Shown here piece after piece: positions 10,361 to 20,328 of a stretch of DNA of 64,000 nucleotides; within the stretch, counting starts at the first letter, position 1, and every line of letters begins with the position of its first letter. Under the pieces are notes generated by a model that was not told the origin of the DNA, made no database searches, and saw only the letters and a program-made list of their open reading frames with translations. The translations under genes and the position numbers were made by a program. Source of the stretch: Methylomagnum ishizawai (lineage in GTDB: Bacteria; Pseudomonadota; Gammaproteobacteria; Methylococcales; Methylomonadaceae); the NCBI GenBank assembly GCA_945861705.1, contig CAMAVM010000001.1, forward strand, positions 1 to 64,000, in the 5' to 3' direction.

Positions 10361-10693
10361 ATGTTAAAACTACTGTTGGTTTTTATAAGTTTTTCCGCTT
10401 TTGCCGCGCCTCGGGTAAATTATCCTCCTGGCGGGTTTCAAGACAACTTTTGGCAGCAGGTTCAGATTCAGCACGTACTAACCCAGCAACAACTTCAATC
10501 ACAAGATCAATATCGGAGGCAACTGCTGTTACAAGATCAACAACGCCAGATAGATCAATTGCAGGATCAGCAAAGTCAGATAGAGTACCTGCAACGAAAT
10601 TCAATCATGCGTCAACATTCTGACCTACTTAAAATCTATAGCCAGCCCATTAAAGTGCAACCTCAATGGGTAAAACAAAAACATAAAAAGTAA
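10361..10693 (+). CDS. Small exported Gln-rich hypothetical protein
   Basis: 110 residues: a signal peptide (MLKLLLVFISFSAFAAP, cleavage likely after AFA) and a short mature chain that from about residue 30 to 85 is dominated by Gln, Asp, Leu and Arg in a heptad-like pattern (QQLQSQDQYRRQLL, QQRQIDQLQDQQSQIEYLQ). This suggests a periplasmic coiled coil. The C-terminus is basic. No family recognised. It is the only plus-strand gene between carA and the methyltransferase. Confidence 0.55.
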   Translation: MLKLLLVFISFSAFAAPRVNYPPGGFQDNFWQQVQIQHVLTQQQLQSQDQYRRQLLLQDQQRQIDQLQDQQSQIEYLQRNSIMRQHSDLLKIYSQPIKVQPQWVKQKHKK

Positions 10694-10799
10694 GCTTACG
10701 TATTCTGATGTACAGCATATCTAGCTAAATACGACCACTTCTGCAAGGGTTTTTATCGCCGTCAAGTAGATAAGCTTTTCGTATTGCACCATACGGCTC

Positions 10800-11708
10800 T
10801 TACTTTTGTGCCGTAAAAATGCAGTACGCCGTCAAATTCTGGGTAAACAAATAGTGTTGTGCTACACCCACCCAGTAGTTTGCTGTTTGTCCTTCGGTAC
10901 GGAGACCTAACCACTCACTGAGTTTTTGGATCGGGTGCAAGCGTTTTGCTACCTTGAGCATGTAATTGATAGAATCCATGGTTTGCGGTGTGAGATCACG
11001 CATCGAAACGTCATGAAAGCCATTTTGTTCCAACATGCCGCTGAATTCATCCTTAATACACAAATTGGGGACTGCCCAACCGTTCAGGCATGTCACTATT
11101 TCTTTCCATTCTGCTTTATTGAATTCTCGTCGGGTAAAAAAGCCATCACACACCACGATACGTCCGCCTTTACGTAAAACTCGGTAGGCTTCTCTCAAGA
11201 AATCGCCCTTGTTAACCGCGTAGCAGGAGCTTTCCAATGCCCAAACCACATCATAAGATTCGTCTTCAAACGGCATTTGGCAAAAATCCGCAACTTCAAA
11301 ATCCACCAATTCGCCGACACCTTGACGTTTGGCGTGTTGCCCACCGTAGATAGCCTGTTGTTTGCTCACAGTAAGACCTGTAGCCCGATTACCGTAATTT
11401 TTTGCCATCCAGATGCTACTTCCACCCACACCACACCCCGCATCTAGCACCCTATCATCTGCTTTAATGTCCGCAGCCTCATACAGCACTTGGTTTTTGT
11501 TTAGCAGTGCTTCATGATGTTGATACGGCGTGTCTTTGTCCCAATAACCATAATGGAACGCCAAATTATCCCTATTGCACCATGTGAGCAGATAATCCCA
11601 GTAACATTGGTCATAATAATGCGCGGTGTCTTTACGTAATGCTGCACTGGATATTTCAGCATCAACCGGAAGCACTCGATTGTCTTGATTGGATATTAGA
11701 GTGTACAT
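10800..11708 (-). CDS. SAM-dependent class I methyltransferase
   Basis: The 302-residue protein has a class I methyltransferase core. Motif I is VLDAGCGVGGSSIWMA (about 88-103), followed by GLTVSKQQ, an acidic ELVDFEVADFCQMPF motif II and VLRKGGRIVVCDGF. The spacing and the LTVS motif resemble the tocopherol/sarcosine/cyclopropane-type small-molecule methyltransferases. The substrate cannot be deduced. It stands alone on the minus strand downstream of dapB with about 250 bases between. Confidence 0.82.
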   Translation of the reverse strand: MYTLISNQDNRVLPVDAEISSAALRKDTAHYYDQCYWDYLLTWCNRDNLAFHYGYWDKDTPYQHHEALLNKNQVLYEAADIKADDRVLDAGCGVGGSSIWMAKNYGNRATGLTVSKQQAIYGGQHAKRQGVGELVDFEVADFCQMPFEDESYDVVWALESSCYAVNKGDFLREAYRVLRKGGRIVVCDGFFTRREFNKAEWKEIVTCLNGWAVPNLCIKDEFSGMLEQNGFHDVSMRDLTPQTMDSINYMLKVAKRLHPIQKLSEWLGLRTEGQTANYWVGVAQHYLFTQNLTAYCIFTAQK

Positions 11709-11955
11709 GTTTCAGTAAATGGGTTGCAATGAATGGCAAAGCCCGACATTATACCAGCCAATTTACCTACACAAAGCCGTACCGTAGCTGTGTTTACGAA
11801 GTGAAACAAATAATTCGAGTCTTAACAACATCGACACAGCCCAGTGGGATGCGTATTACGCACCCAAATCATTGGTATTTGCAGAGATATTTCCAAAACT
11901 GAGCGTTTAGTGGTGTATGAAATGTACCTTCTCGGCTGTCGGAAAGAGGGAAATC

Positions 11956-12762
<807 letters not shown>

Positions 12763-13899
12763 TTATCCTGTCAGTTTATCGAAAAAACTTTTTACGCCGT
12801 CCGTCCAGGAATGCTCCTGTGGGCTGTGTTGTTTGCCGCCGCCTGTCAAAGAGGCGTTGAGTTGTTCAATCAAGGCTTTTTGCTCTTTTGTCAAATGCAC
12901 GGGGGTTTCGATGTTGACTTTGCAAATCAAATCACCAACTGCTCCGCCCCTGACAGGCTTAACGCCTTTGCCACGTAATCTGAACAATTTACCCGTTTGC
13001 GTTTCTGCGGGAATTTTTAGCATCACCCTGCCATTAAGGGTCGGGACTGAAATTTCATCCCCTAAACTAGCGGTGGCAAAGCTGATGGGTACTTCGCAGT
13101 AAAGATTAGCGCCATCACGGGTGAAAATCGCATGATCTTTGACATGAATCTGCACATACAAGTCACCTGCGGGAGCGCCGCGTTCCCCTGCTTCGCCTTC
13201 ACCTGCCAAGCGGATACGGTCTCCGGTATCGACACCTGCGGGGATTTTAGCCGATAACGTTTTGGTTTCTTGTACACGCCCGTCGCCACGACATACGCCG
13301 CAGGGATCTTTGATCTGCTTACCGGTACCGCGACAGGTTGGGCAGGTTTGTTGCACGGAAAAAAAACCTTGCTGCATCCGCACCTGACCATGCCCATGAC
13401 AGGTGGAACAGATGACTGGGCTGGAGCCTTTTTTAGCGCCCGTGCTATCGCACTCCTTACACGCCACCAGGACGGGTACGCGAAGTTTTGATTCCGTTCC
13501 GGCGACGGCTTCTTCAAGCGTCAATTCCAGGTTATAGCGAAGATCTGAACCCCTTTGTGCGCCACGTTGCCTGCCGCCACCACCACCAAAAACATCACCG
13601 AAGACATCGCCAAACATGTCGCTGAAACTTTCGCTGGTAAAGCCCCCTCGTCCGCCACCGCCCATAGAGCCATCGACACCCGCATGACCGAATTGGTCGT
13701 AAGCTGAGCGTTTTTGGGCATCCGACAGCACTTCGTAAGCTTCTTTTATTTGCTTGAACTTGGCCTCGGCTGTCTCGGGGTTGTCTTTATTCCTATCGGG
13801 ATGAAACTTCATCGCCATGCTACGGTAGCTTTTTTTGATCTCCGCATCGCTGGCGTTGCGCTCAACACCCAGTAGTTTGTAATAATCTTCTTTTGCCAT
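12763..13899 (-). CDS. dnaJ: Chaperone protein DnaJ
   Basis: DnaJ delivers unfolded substrates to DnaK and stimulates its ATPase. Seen in the 378 residues: J domain (1-70) with HPD at 33-35, Gly/Phe-rich region (about 75-120), four zinc repeats ([32 protein letters not shown]) and the C-terminal substrate-binding domains. The ATG at 13899 gives the canonical [11 protein letters not shown] start. An upstream alternative adds six residues without support. It is separated from dnaK by about 250 bases containing three hairpins, and coupled to dapB downstream. Confidence 0.97.
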   Translation of the reverse strand: MAKEDYYKLLGVERNASDAEIKKSYRSMAMKFHPDRNKDNPETAEAKFKQIKEAYEVLSDAQKRSAYDQFGHAGVDGSMGGGGRGGFTSESFSDMFGDVFGDVFGGGGGRQRGAQRGSDLRYNLELTLEEAVAGTESKLRVPVLVACKECDSTGAKKGSSPVICSTCHGHGQVRMQQGFFSVQQTCPTCRGTGKQIKDPCGVCRGDGRVQETKTLSAKIPAGVDTGDRIRLAGEGEAGERGAPAGDLYVQIHVKDHAIFTRDGANLYCEVPISFATASLGDEISVPTLNGRVMLKIPAETQTGKLFRLRGKGVKPVRGGAVGDLICKVNIETPVHLTKEQKALIEQLNASLTGGGKQHSPQEHSWTDGVKSFFDKLTG

Positions 13900-13908
13900 A
13901 ACGTAAAT

Positions 13909-13928
13909 AACCGCCAACGTGGGCGGTT
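13909..13928 (-). terminator. Hairpin just upstream of dnaJ
   Basis: AACCGCC (13909-13915) and GGCGGTT (13922-13928) form a 7-bp stem with a 6-base loop, ending 9 bases before the dnaJ start codon. On the minus strand it is not followed by a T-run, so a role in mRNA processing or translation control is as likely as termination. Confidence 0.5.
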
Positions 13929-13946
13929 TTGTGGTGTGAATAAATA

Positions 13947-13978
13947 AAGGTGGCGCTTATCGTCATAAGTACCACCTT
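13947..13978. other. Second hairpin in the dnaK-dnaJ gap
   Basis: AAGGTGG and CCACCTT (13947-13953, 13972-13978), with an inner CTTA/TAAG, form a stem-loop. Together with the repeat at 14039-14150 it fills the dnaK-dnaJ spacer, suggesting uncoupled expression of dnaK and dnaJ through processing or partial termination. Confidence 0.5.
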
Positions 13979-14038
13979 ATCGCTTTATTAAAGTACGCAC
14001 AGGATATTGCGTACACTTAATTTGGTCGTGGGTTAAAA

Positions 14039-14150
14039 CCTGTATTTTTTGATGAACTTGTCGGCTTCATGCCTGTGAGTTGCGTGTGTTTTGGAGTGCA
14101 AACCCAGGTTTGCAACTCCGCATATCAAATTACAAATTTCATCCACTACC
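14039..14150. repeat. Dispersed ~112-bp repeat with palindromic core, copy 1
   Basis: Nearly the same sequence occurs at 28298-28412: CCTGT(A/G)TTTTTTGATG then AACTTGTCGGCTTCAT, then (G/C)GTGAGT(T/C)GCGTGT and a palindromic core, ending in CCACTACC. In this copy the core (14093-14119) is an imperfect palindrome around CAAACCCAGGTTTG. It lies immediately downstream of dnaK. Confidence 0.75.
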
Positions 14151-14152
14151 AC

Positions 14153-16075
14153 TTATTTTTTATCGTCTTCTTTGACTTCTTCAAACTCGGCATCAACTAC
14201 GCCATCATCCGCTTTTTTTGAAGATGAACTGCTAGAATCATCTCCTTCACCAGATGAATTTTGGGCATAAACCCGCTCAGCCAGTTTGCCCGAAACCTCA
14301 GCCAAGCTATTAGTCTTCGCTTCAATAGCATCCTTGTCATCACCTTTGACGGCTTCTTTTAAGGCTTCAATCGCTGATTCAATAGACGATTTTTCATCCG
14401 CCGCAACTTGGTCGCCCAAGTCTTTCAAGGATTTTTCAGTCGCATGTATCATGCCATCTGCTTGATTACGCGCAGAAATCAGATCTTTTAACTTGCGGTC
14501 TTCATCGGCGTGTAACTCCGCATCCTTAATCATGCGTTGAACCTCATCATCCGATAAACCGCTGGATGCCTTGATTATGATAGATTGTTTCTTGCCCGTC
14601 GCCTTGTCTTTTGCGGACACGTTCAAGATACCGTTCGCGTCAATATCAAAGGAGACTTCGACTTGCGGTATACCTCTAGGTGCAGGTGGTATGTCCGCCA
14701 GATCAAAACGACCCAGTGACTTATTGGCCGATGCGATTTCGCGCTCACCTTGCATGACGTGGATGGTCACCGCCGTTTGATTGTTTTCTGCGGTAGAAAA
14801 CACTTGCGACGCATTGGTTGGAATCGTGGTGTTTTTCTCGATGAGTTTGGTCATCACGCCGCCCATCGTCTCAATACCTAGCGATAAGGGAATAACGTCC
14901 AGCAACAACACATCTTTCACATCACCAGCCAATACACCTGCCTGAATGGCTGCGCCTAAGGCAACTGCTTCGTCGGGATTGACATCCTTACGCGGCTCTT
15001 TGCCGAAGATGTTTTTCACCATCTCCTGCACTTTCGGCATACGGGTTTGACCGCCGACCAAAATCACGTCATGAATATCCGAAATGGATAAGCCGGAATC
15101 CTTAATTGCCATCTCACAAGGGCCTTTGGTGCGAAGGATTAACTCCTCAACCAACGATTCCAGTTTGGCACGGGTCAGTTTGACATTAAGATGCTTAGGA
15201 CCTGACGCATCGGCGGTTATATAAGGCAAATTAACATCGGTTTGCTGGCTGGAAGACAGCTCAATCTTGGCTTTTTCCGCTGCTTCTTTCAAGCGTTGCA
15301 AAGCCAATGGGTCGTTGTGCAAGTCAACGCCAGTATCTTTTTTGAATTCGCTGGCAAGGTATTCGATAACGCGTGAATCAAAATCTTCCCCGCCCAAGAA
15401 AGTATCACCATTGGTTGATAACACTTCAAACTGATGTTCACCATCAATCTCGGCGATTTCGATGATGGAAACGTCGAACGTACCGCCACCTAAGTCATAA
15501 ACTGCAATTTTGGTATCGCCTTTGGGCTTGTCCATGCCGAATGCCAAAGCAGAAGCAGTCGGTTCATTGATAATCCGTTTGACTTCTAAACCGGCAATAC
15601 GCCCCGCATCTTTGGTCGCTTGACGCTGGGAGTCGTTAAAGTAAGCCGGTACGGTAATAACGGCCTCGGTAACTTCTTCACCCAAATAGGCTTCGGCATC
15701 TTTCTTTAATTTCATCAGAATTCTGGCTGAAATTTCCGGTGCTGCCATTTTTTTGCCGTTAACTTCGACCCAAGCATCTCCGTTGCCAGCTTCTACGATG
15801 TTATAAGGCACCATTTTGATGTCTTTTTGTACAACATCATCTTTGAAACGGCGACCGATCAATCGTTTGATTGCAAATAAGGTATTTTTTGGGTTAGTGA
15901 CGGATTGCCGTTTAGCTGATTGCCCAACCAACACTTCATCATCATTGGTAAATGCAATGATTGAAGGGGTAGTACGTGCGCCTTCGCTGTTTTCAATGAC
16001 TTTCGCCACGCCATTTTCTAACACGGCAACACAGGAATTTGTGGTACCTAAATCTATGCCAATAATTTTTGCCAT
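14153..16075 (-). CDS. dnaK: Chaperone protein DnaK (Hsp70)
   Basis: DnaK is the ATP-dependent Hsp70 that binds exposed hydrophobic segments with DnaJ and GrpE. The 640 residues show the nucleotide-binding domain starting [15 protein letters not shown], the [11 protein letters not shown] and [13 protein letters not shown] motifs, the VLLVGG-type [10 protein letters not shown], and the substrate-binding domain with [14 protein letters not shown]. The helical lid ends in the acidic EEVKEDDKK tail. Length is standard. It is third in the hrcA-grpE-dnaK-dnaJ cluster. Confidence 0.99.
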   Translation of the reverse strand: MAKIIGIDLGTTNSCVAVLENGVAKVIENSEGARTTPSIIAFTNDDEVLVGQSAKRQSVTNPKNTLFAIKRLIGRRFKDDVVQKDIKMVPYNIVEAGNGDAWVEVNGKKMAAPEISARILMKLKKDAEAYLGEEVTEAVITVPAYFNDSQRQATKDAGRIAGLEVKRIINEPTASALAFGMDKPKGDTKIAVYDLGGGTFDVSIIEIAEIDGEHQFEVLSTNGDTFLGGEDFDSRVIEYLASEFKKDTGVDLHNDPLALQRLKEAAEKAKIELSSSQQTDVNLPYITADASGPKHLNVKLTRAKLESLVEELILRTKGPCEMAIKDSGLSISDIHDVILVGGQTRMPKVQEMVKNIFGKEPRKDVNPDEAVALGAAIQAGVLAGDVKDVLLLDVIPLSLGIETMGGVMTKLIEKNTTIPTNASQVFSTAENNQTAVTIHVMQGEREIASANKSLGRFDLADIPPAPRGIPQVEVSFDIDANGILNVSAKDKATGKKQSIIIKASSGLSDDEVQRMIKDAELHADEDRKLKDLISARNQADGMIHATEKSLKDLGDQVAADEKSSIESAIEALKEAVKGDDKDAIEAKTNSLAEVSGKLAERVYAQNSSGEGDDSSSSSSKKADDGVVDAEFEEVKEDDKK

Positions 16076-16146
16076 TGAATGCTCCAGACTTGAATTTGTT
16101 AAGTAAAGTGAATGTTAAAACCGATATGAGGGCTTTTTTAGCTTAT

Positions 16147-16797
16147 TCAAGCCTGTTTATTATCTTCCGGCGATTTTTTTGCAGGTTTCTCTGGCGTTTT
16201 CGCCACGACAACCATAGCAGGACGCAATAACCGTCCATTTAGGGTGTAACCTTTTTGGAATACATTAACCACTGTATTCGGTGTTGCATCTTCCACTTCC
16301 TGCATTAACACTGCCTGCTGCTGCTCGGCATTGAAAGGTTCACCGACTGGATTTACCGTCATGACGTTGAATTTTGCAAATACGGTTTCAAATTGCTTAA
16401 TGGTCAATTCACTGCCTTCACGAAATTTTTTGACTTCCTCGCTTTCGCCTGTTGCTGCTTGTAAGCCCAGTTCAAGGCTATCCAATACCGACAATAGTTC
16501 TTTGGCAAAACTGTTCAGCGCGTATTTGTGTGCATCTTCCAGGTCTTTTTGGGTGCGTTTTCTCAGATTTTCCATTTCCGCCTGGGTTCGGATTGCCTTA
16601 TCCCAGTTTTCCTGGGCTTTTTGCTCGGCTGCTGCCAGTTCTTGCTGCAATTCTGCTATGAGCGTTGCTTGCGATGGCGGTTCATTCAGCGAGAGTTCCT
16701 CTTCTGCTAAACCTTCATCGGATAAGACTTCTTCTAGGATTTCGTCGTTTTCTTTTGAATCAAGCTGTGTTTCAGTTTGTTCCTGGTCGGTACTCAT
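16147..16797 (-). CDS. grpE: Nucleotide exchange factor GrpE
   Basis: GrpE releases ADP from DnaK. The 216 residues begin with an acidic, disordered Glu/Gln-rich stretch (1-50), followed by the long coiled coil (about 50-110, with RTQAEMENLRKRTQKDLEDA split by family convention) and the C-terminal beta domain including LEDATPNTV-like VEDATPNTVVNVFQKGYTLN and LLRPAMVVVAK. It lies 31 bases after hrcA and 71 before dnaK on the same strand. Confidence 0.96.
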   Translation of the reverse strand: MSTDQEQTETQLDSKENDEILEEVLSDEGLAEEELSLNEPPSQATLIAELQQELAAAEQKAQENWDKAIRTQAEMENLRKRTQKDLEDAHKYALNSFAKELLSVLDSLELGLQAATGESEEVKKFREGSELTIKQFETVFAKFNVMTVNPVGEPFNAEQQQAVLMQEVEDATPNTVVNVFQKGYTLNGRLLRPAMVVVAKTPEKPAKKSPEDNKQA

Positions 16798-16828
16798 TTT
16801 TTTGATGCCTTAATGAAAAATAATAGTC

Positions 16829-17887
16829 CTATGAAGATGGGGTCGCAGATTTAGGATTCAAGGCTGCGCCCAATAATTTTGCGGTAATATCGACGAACGG
16901 GATGATTTTTTCATAAGCCATGCGGGTAGGGCCAATAACGCCCAGCACCCCAACCACTTCGTCGCTGATAGAATAAGAAGAGGTCACTAAGCTGCACTGA
17001 TCAAACGCCTTATAACCGGATTCCTCGCCGATAAAAATCTGTACGCCTTCGGCTTTCATACAATGATCCAGCAAATGCAGCACGGATTGTTTTTGGCTGA
17101 ATGCTTCAAATAATTTTTTCAGGTTGTCCCTGCCAGCCAATTCGGAAAAGCCCATTAAGTTAGTTTCGCCAGCTAACACATAATCTTCTTTCTTATCATT
17201 GGGTTCTAACGCTAACTGGGCAATTTTAATGGCATTTATCATGCCTTGGTTCATGCGCTGTTGATCTTCCTGCAATTCCTTCAAAACGGCTTCGCGCACC
17301 GCTTGCAAGCTACGACCAGCATAAATCGAATTGATAAAATTGGCTGCCTGTTGCAATTCAGAAGCGGAAAATTTCTTATCAGTCTGGATGATTTTGTTAT
17401 GGACTTCCTGCTCGTTAGTCACAAAAATGACCAGTACGCGGGTATTGGATAGCGGCAAAAACTCGATGTGGCGCAAGCAAACCGTTTCGCGCTTAGGTAA
17501 GGTGACGATACCTGCCATTTGGGTCAGTTCGGCCAGCAACCTAGAGGCCTTGCCGATTACGTCACTATTATCATCCTTAACTGCCAAACCTTCGTGCAAG
17601 CGAAATAAGTCTTTTGATTCCAATGGCTTGAAGGTCAACAGGGTATCCACAAACATGCGGTAACCGCTGACTGTGGGAATCCGTCCCGCAGATGTATGCG
17701 GAGAATGCACCAGCCCCATGTCTTCAAGATCTGCCATGACATTACGGATGGTGGCGGGACTCAGGTTTAATTCCGAACCTTTGGACAGCACCCTCGAACC
17801 CACGGGTTGTCCATCGCTGATGTAGCGTTCCACCAGCGTTTTTAGTAATTGTAGTGATCGTTCGTTTAAAATTTGAGTGTGTGCCAT
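16829..17887 (-). CDS. hrcA: Heat-inducible transcription repressor HrcA
   Basis: HrcA represses heat-shock operons by binding the CIRCE operator and needs GroE to stay active. The 352 residues have an N-terminal winged helix with PVGSRVLSK, LSPATIRNVMADLEDMGLVHSPHTSAGRIPT (family hallmark, seen here as ATIRNVMADLEDMG and SAGRIPT) and the C-terminal GAF-like domain. It is first in the cluster, and a CIRCE element with a sigma-70-type promoter lies directly upstream, so it is autoregulated along with grpE-dnaK-dnaJ. Confidence 0.97.
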   Translation of the reverse strand: MAHTQILNERSLQLLKTLVERYISDGQPVGSRVLSKGSELNLSPATIRNVMADLEDMGLVHSPHTSAGRIPTVSGYRMFVDTLLTFKPLESKDLFRLHEGLAVKDDNSDVIGKASRLLAELTQMAGIVTLPKRETVCLRHIEFLPLSNTRVLVIFVTNEQEVHNKIIQTDKKFSASELQQAANFINSIYAGRSLQAVREAVLKELQEDQQRMNQGMINAIKIAQLALEPNDKKEDYVLAGETNLMGFSELAGRDNLKKLFEAFSQKQSVLHLLDHCMKAEGVQIFIGEESGYKAFDQCSLVTSSYSISDEVVGVLGVIGPTRMAYEKIIPFVDITAKLLGAALNPKSATPSS

Positions 17888-17905
17888 CTATTACGCCGAC
17901 TGTAA

Positions 17906-17932
17906 CTAGCACTCTTCCTTTGCGAGTGCCAA
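17906..17932 (-). promoter_or_regulatory. CIRCE operator (HrcA binding site)
   Basis: CTAGCACTC - 9 bases - GAGTGCCAA at 17906-17932 matches the CIRCE consensus TTAGCACTC-N9-GAGTGCTAA at 16 of 18 arm positions. It lies 19 bases upstream of the hrcA start codon and just downstream of the predicted promoter, an ideal repressor position. Confidence 0.93.
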
Positions 17933-17938
17933 AGAAAG

Positions 17939-17967
17939 AAATTAACAGTCCAACCGTAGCTTGTCAA
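17939..17967 (-). promoter_or_regulatory. Sigma-70-type promoter of hrcA
   Basis: On the minus strand TTGACA (plus positions 17962-17967), a 17-base spacer and TAATTT (17939-17944) form a near-consensus promoter. Transcription would begin just before or within CIRCE. This supports control by HrcA rather than by a heat-shock sigma factor at this promoter. Confidence 0.8.
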
Positions 17968-18109
17968 TGTCTACGGTAGTGGCACTGTAAAACACGGGGC
18001 GTGTGCGTCAAAAAAACCATCTAACAATAGGTCATATCAGTAATCGATAACGCTTGTTTGGACACTGATTAGGCGTATAGTTAAGCCAGTTTTCTTGTAG
18101 GAGAATGTG

Positions 18110-18370
18110 ATGAATTCAGATCAGATAACACCATTAATCCGACGTTATATGCCTAAAAAACCTTTGGATTTTGTGCTTTACGGGGGATTCGCCCTGGCTA
18201 TCTTCATATTAAGCAACCTGTATTTCAGCGTTAATCCCGATGACAGTCATTGGAATGAATTCAAGGAGGAACACCATTGCGTATTGCGAAAAACGGAGTA
18301 CGGTGTGCAAAGGTCTAGCTGGGTTTGTGATGATGGCAAAACGTATTTTCGCTGGATGCAGCAACGCTAA
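18110..18370 (+). CDS. Small single-pass membrane protein, hypothetical
   Basis: 86 residues with one hydrophobic helix (about 20-40, DFVLYGGFALAIFILSNLYF) and a charged C-terminal part with two cysteines (HHCVLRK, WVCDDGKTYFRW). The ATG at 18110 has GGAG six to seven bases upstream. A GTG one codon earlier is possible. No family recognised. It is divergent from hrcA and convergent with the DUF1097 gene, from which it is separated by a two-way terminator. Confidence 0.6.
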   Translation: MNSDQITPLIRRYMPKKPLDFVLYGGFALAIFILSNLYFSVNPDDSHWNEFKEEHHCVLRKTEYGVQRSSWVCDDGKTYFRWMQQR

Positions 18371-18400
18371 CTTACGTAACCTTGCACATTGATGGATAAA

Positions 18401-18433
18401 AAAGACGGTTTCGTGTTAACGAAGACCGTCTTT
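18401..18433. terminator. Bidirectional terminator
   Basis: AAAGACGGT-TTCGT (18401-18414) pairs with ACGAAGACCGTCTTT (18419-18433) with a single bulged base. A-rich and T-rich flanks on both sides fit termination of both the upstream plus-strand gene and the minus-strand DUF1097 gene. Confidence 0.75.
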
Positions 18434-18455
18434 GTAAGTTGTTAGTGCTAAATCA

Positions 18456-18980
18456 TTATTTAGTCGTCAATTTACCGCTAAGTTGCGCTGACCAAACACC
18501 GCAAAAAGTACCAACCACAAAAGAAATTGAAATCACCAATAAAGGGTTACTCATAGAAAAGCCCAATAACACATCTTTATTGAGTTTATCAGGGGTTTGT
18601 AACAAATAGGCGAATGTTGAAGAATAGCCTAAAACACTGCAAGGTATCGTCGCAAGCCTGGGGATATTAGCAGCCAAGCACATTACAATTACCGCAGCAC
18701 ACACGGTAAATGCCGCCATAAACGGAAAACCTAACATGGTTGTTGGTGAAATTTCAGTCAACATAATCGCTGTTGCCCATGCCATGAACACACCAAAAAT
18801 GCCGCAGGTGATGTTATTAACAACCGCTTCCTGGTTAGCACCCAGCAAGAAATAAGCCGCCCAGGCGATAGTTGCTGCCCATATAAAAAAGATACCAGCA
18901 GTGAGCGGCAATACGGCAAAAAATGTTGCTACACCAGCGATAACGCCAATGCTTAAAGAAAGTGCTGTTAGTTTATCCAC
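18456..18980 (-). CDS. DUF1097-family membrane protein
   Basis: The 174-residue protein is almost entirely hydrophobic with five probable helices: about 5-27, 30-45, 55-75, 85-105 and 145-165. The pattern matches the DUF1097 family (YcdZ-like inner-membrane proteins). Function unknown. It is monocistronic, with a terminator downstream. Confidence 0.75.
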   Translation of the reverse strand: MDKLTALSLSIGVIAGVATFFAVLPLTAGIFFIWAATIAWAAYFLLGANQEAVVNNITCGIFGVFMAWATAIMLTEISPTTMLGFPFMAAFTVCAAVIVMCLAANIPRLATIPCSVLGYSSTFAYLLQTPDKLNKDVLLGFSMSNPLLVISISFVVGTFCGVWSAQLSGKLTTK

Positions 18981-19288
18981 GCGAATTCTCCGAAACTCAC
19001 CTCATTTTAATTATGAAGCCAGGTACACACTGAGGTGTTTCTATAATACCTGACGATTAGAACACGGGCTTCGTTTAACCCGTAGCGTAGGGAATATAGC
19101 AGATATTATCCTGGAGTTAAATATTCTGATTGCTACGATCATAAATCAGGCCAGACTAGATGCCGCAAAAGCCTAGCAAATCTGAAAAACTTGATGGTTT
19201 TTTGTCGAAAAAACTGAGAGTGTCAGGATGAGTGCAGAAAAATTAGCTGGCTCTGGAATAACTTGGAAGAAGGATTTTTTTGAAGCAC
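18981..19288. other. Gene-free stretch upstream of the DUF1097 gene
   Basis: About 300 bases without a convincing gene. It should hold the promoter of the DUF1097 gene at its low-coordinate end. A 50-codon plus-strand frame starting at 19228 has no supporting feature. Nothing else stands out before the terminator hairpin at 19289. Confidence 0.5.
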
Positions 19289-19316
19289 TTATCCCAGCCG
19301 AACTCGACTGGGATAA
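19289..19316 (-). terminator. Terminator of VPLPA-CTERM gene 1
   Basis: TTATCCCAG (19289-19297) and CTGGGATAA (19308-19316) form a 9-bp stem around CCGAACTCGA. The same hairpin with base changes follows the other two VPLPA-CTERM genes at 20280-20305 and 21621-21652. The minus-strand sequence after the stem is rich in T/A. Confidence 0.75.
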
Positions 19317-19330
19317 ACAAAGTGACGGTT

Positions 19331-19918
19331 TTAGATATTATGACGTGCAATCGGAGCGACTAACATTTTCTTGCGGCTGAAGCCCACTAAACCAGCGATA
19401 CCTGAACCGAACAACCAAACAGCGGCGGGAACAGGTACAGGCGAAGACAAGCCTTGCTGATTACTCCCAACCAAACTAAATTGCCCGCTGTTAGCCCCAT
19501 TACAGCAATCCCCAGCCCAAAATGTTTCAAGGATGTAGTTGCCTGCTGATATGGCATTGGTATAAGAAAACATTAATTTACCAAGATTATTTGTTTTTTT
19601 CGCTATTAATGCCCTATTCAAATACAAAGCACCGCCATAACCGGCATCCACACCCAATTGGAATAACAATTGGCTAGCATCACTGGAAAAATCAATAATC
19701 AGATGTGAGAAAGTGTTATTCCCTCCCCAAATTAAACTGAAATCTGTGATATTTACTGACGTTATCTCGGAAGTTTGAGCATACCAAGATGCCTCAAAAT
19801 CTGCACTATTAACCCCAGAAGTAATGCTGCGGGTTTCGTATGTGATTGTGGCCGCTTGAACGCTACCCAAGCCAAGCAAAGCGGACAATAAAACAATCGT
19901 TTTCATCTGACGTTTCAT
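19331..19918 (-). CDS. VPLPA/PEP-CTERM secreted protein, CCXG-like
   Basis: 195 residues: signal peptide (MKRQMKTIVLLSALLGLGSVQA), a mature beta-rich domain with the paired cysteines FWAGDCCNG that recall the CCXG group of PEP-CTERM proteins, and a C-terminal sorting signal. That signal is VPVPAAVWLFGSGIAG followed by GFSRKK. Such tails are recognised by an exosortase, which is not in this window. An AAGGA lies 7 bases before the ATG. It differs in its mature domain from the next two genes but shares their operator and terminator. Confidence 0.85.
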   Translation of the reverse strand: MKRQMKTIVLLSALLGLGSVQAATITYETRSITSGVNSADFEASWYAQTSEITSVNITDFSLIWGGNNTFSHLIIDFSSDASQLLFQLGVDAGYGGALYLNRALIAKKTNNLGKLMFSYTNAISAGNYILETFWAGDCCNGANSGQFSLVGSNQQGLSSPVPVPAAVWLFGSGIAGLVGFSRKKMLVAPIARHNI

Positions 19919-20032
19919 ACATATTTCCTTACGTTAAGAATCTATCTCACACCTTTTTGTTGGGTGATTGTAGATCCAGGTTAATAACACGCTGCAACTC
20001 AAGCACTTTGCTTTCCTCGCCAGTTGCTAATA

Positions 20033-20118
20033 ATTATACGGATCGCAGGGAAATATTCTGTGAACGAGGTCACAGTGGCGTGAGATAAAGTGTGACCGAG
20101 CTCTCAATATTGAGATAA
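20033..20118 (-). promoter_or_regulatory. Two-unit operator and -10 box, VPLPA gene 1
   Basis: Plus-strand order: ATTATA (20033-20038; TATAAT on the coding strand), dyad TGTGAACGAGGTCACA (20059-20074), TGAGATAA (20081-20088), dyad TGTGACCGAGCTCTCA (20091-20106), TGAGATAA (20111-20118). The same elements with identical spacing (21, 32 and 30 bases) occur upstream of the other two VPLPA genes. The -10 box has no good -35, which suggests an activator-dependent promoter. Confidence 0.8.
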
Positions 20119-20279
20119 GTTGATGTCGCAGAGGGATCTAGGTGATCGATAGCTTAAAACTTCATGTCGGCGTGTTGGGTTTTGATACCACAACCTCAGG
20201 TCAAACTATTGGGTTACTGGTTTTGGAATGGGGCGTAGCGTTTTAGCAGTCAAATTTTATACTACCCCTTAAACGAACA

Positions 20280-20305
20280 TATCCCAGCCGAACTTGACTG
20301 GGATA
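20280..20305 (-). terminator. Terminator of VPLPA-CTERM gene 2
   Basis: TATCCCAG (20280-20287) and CTGGGATA (20298-20305) around CCGAACTTGA. Same element as after genes 1 and 3. Confidence 0.75.
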
Positions 20306-20328
20306 TACCGGACTAACTAACCTAACCT

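Noticed and set aside
19228-19377. 50-codon plus-strand frame after the DUF1097 gene
   Set aside because: It runs through the terminator hairpin and into the VPLPA gene on the other strand, with no supporting homology.
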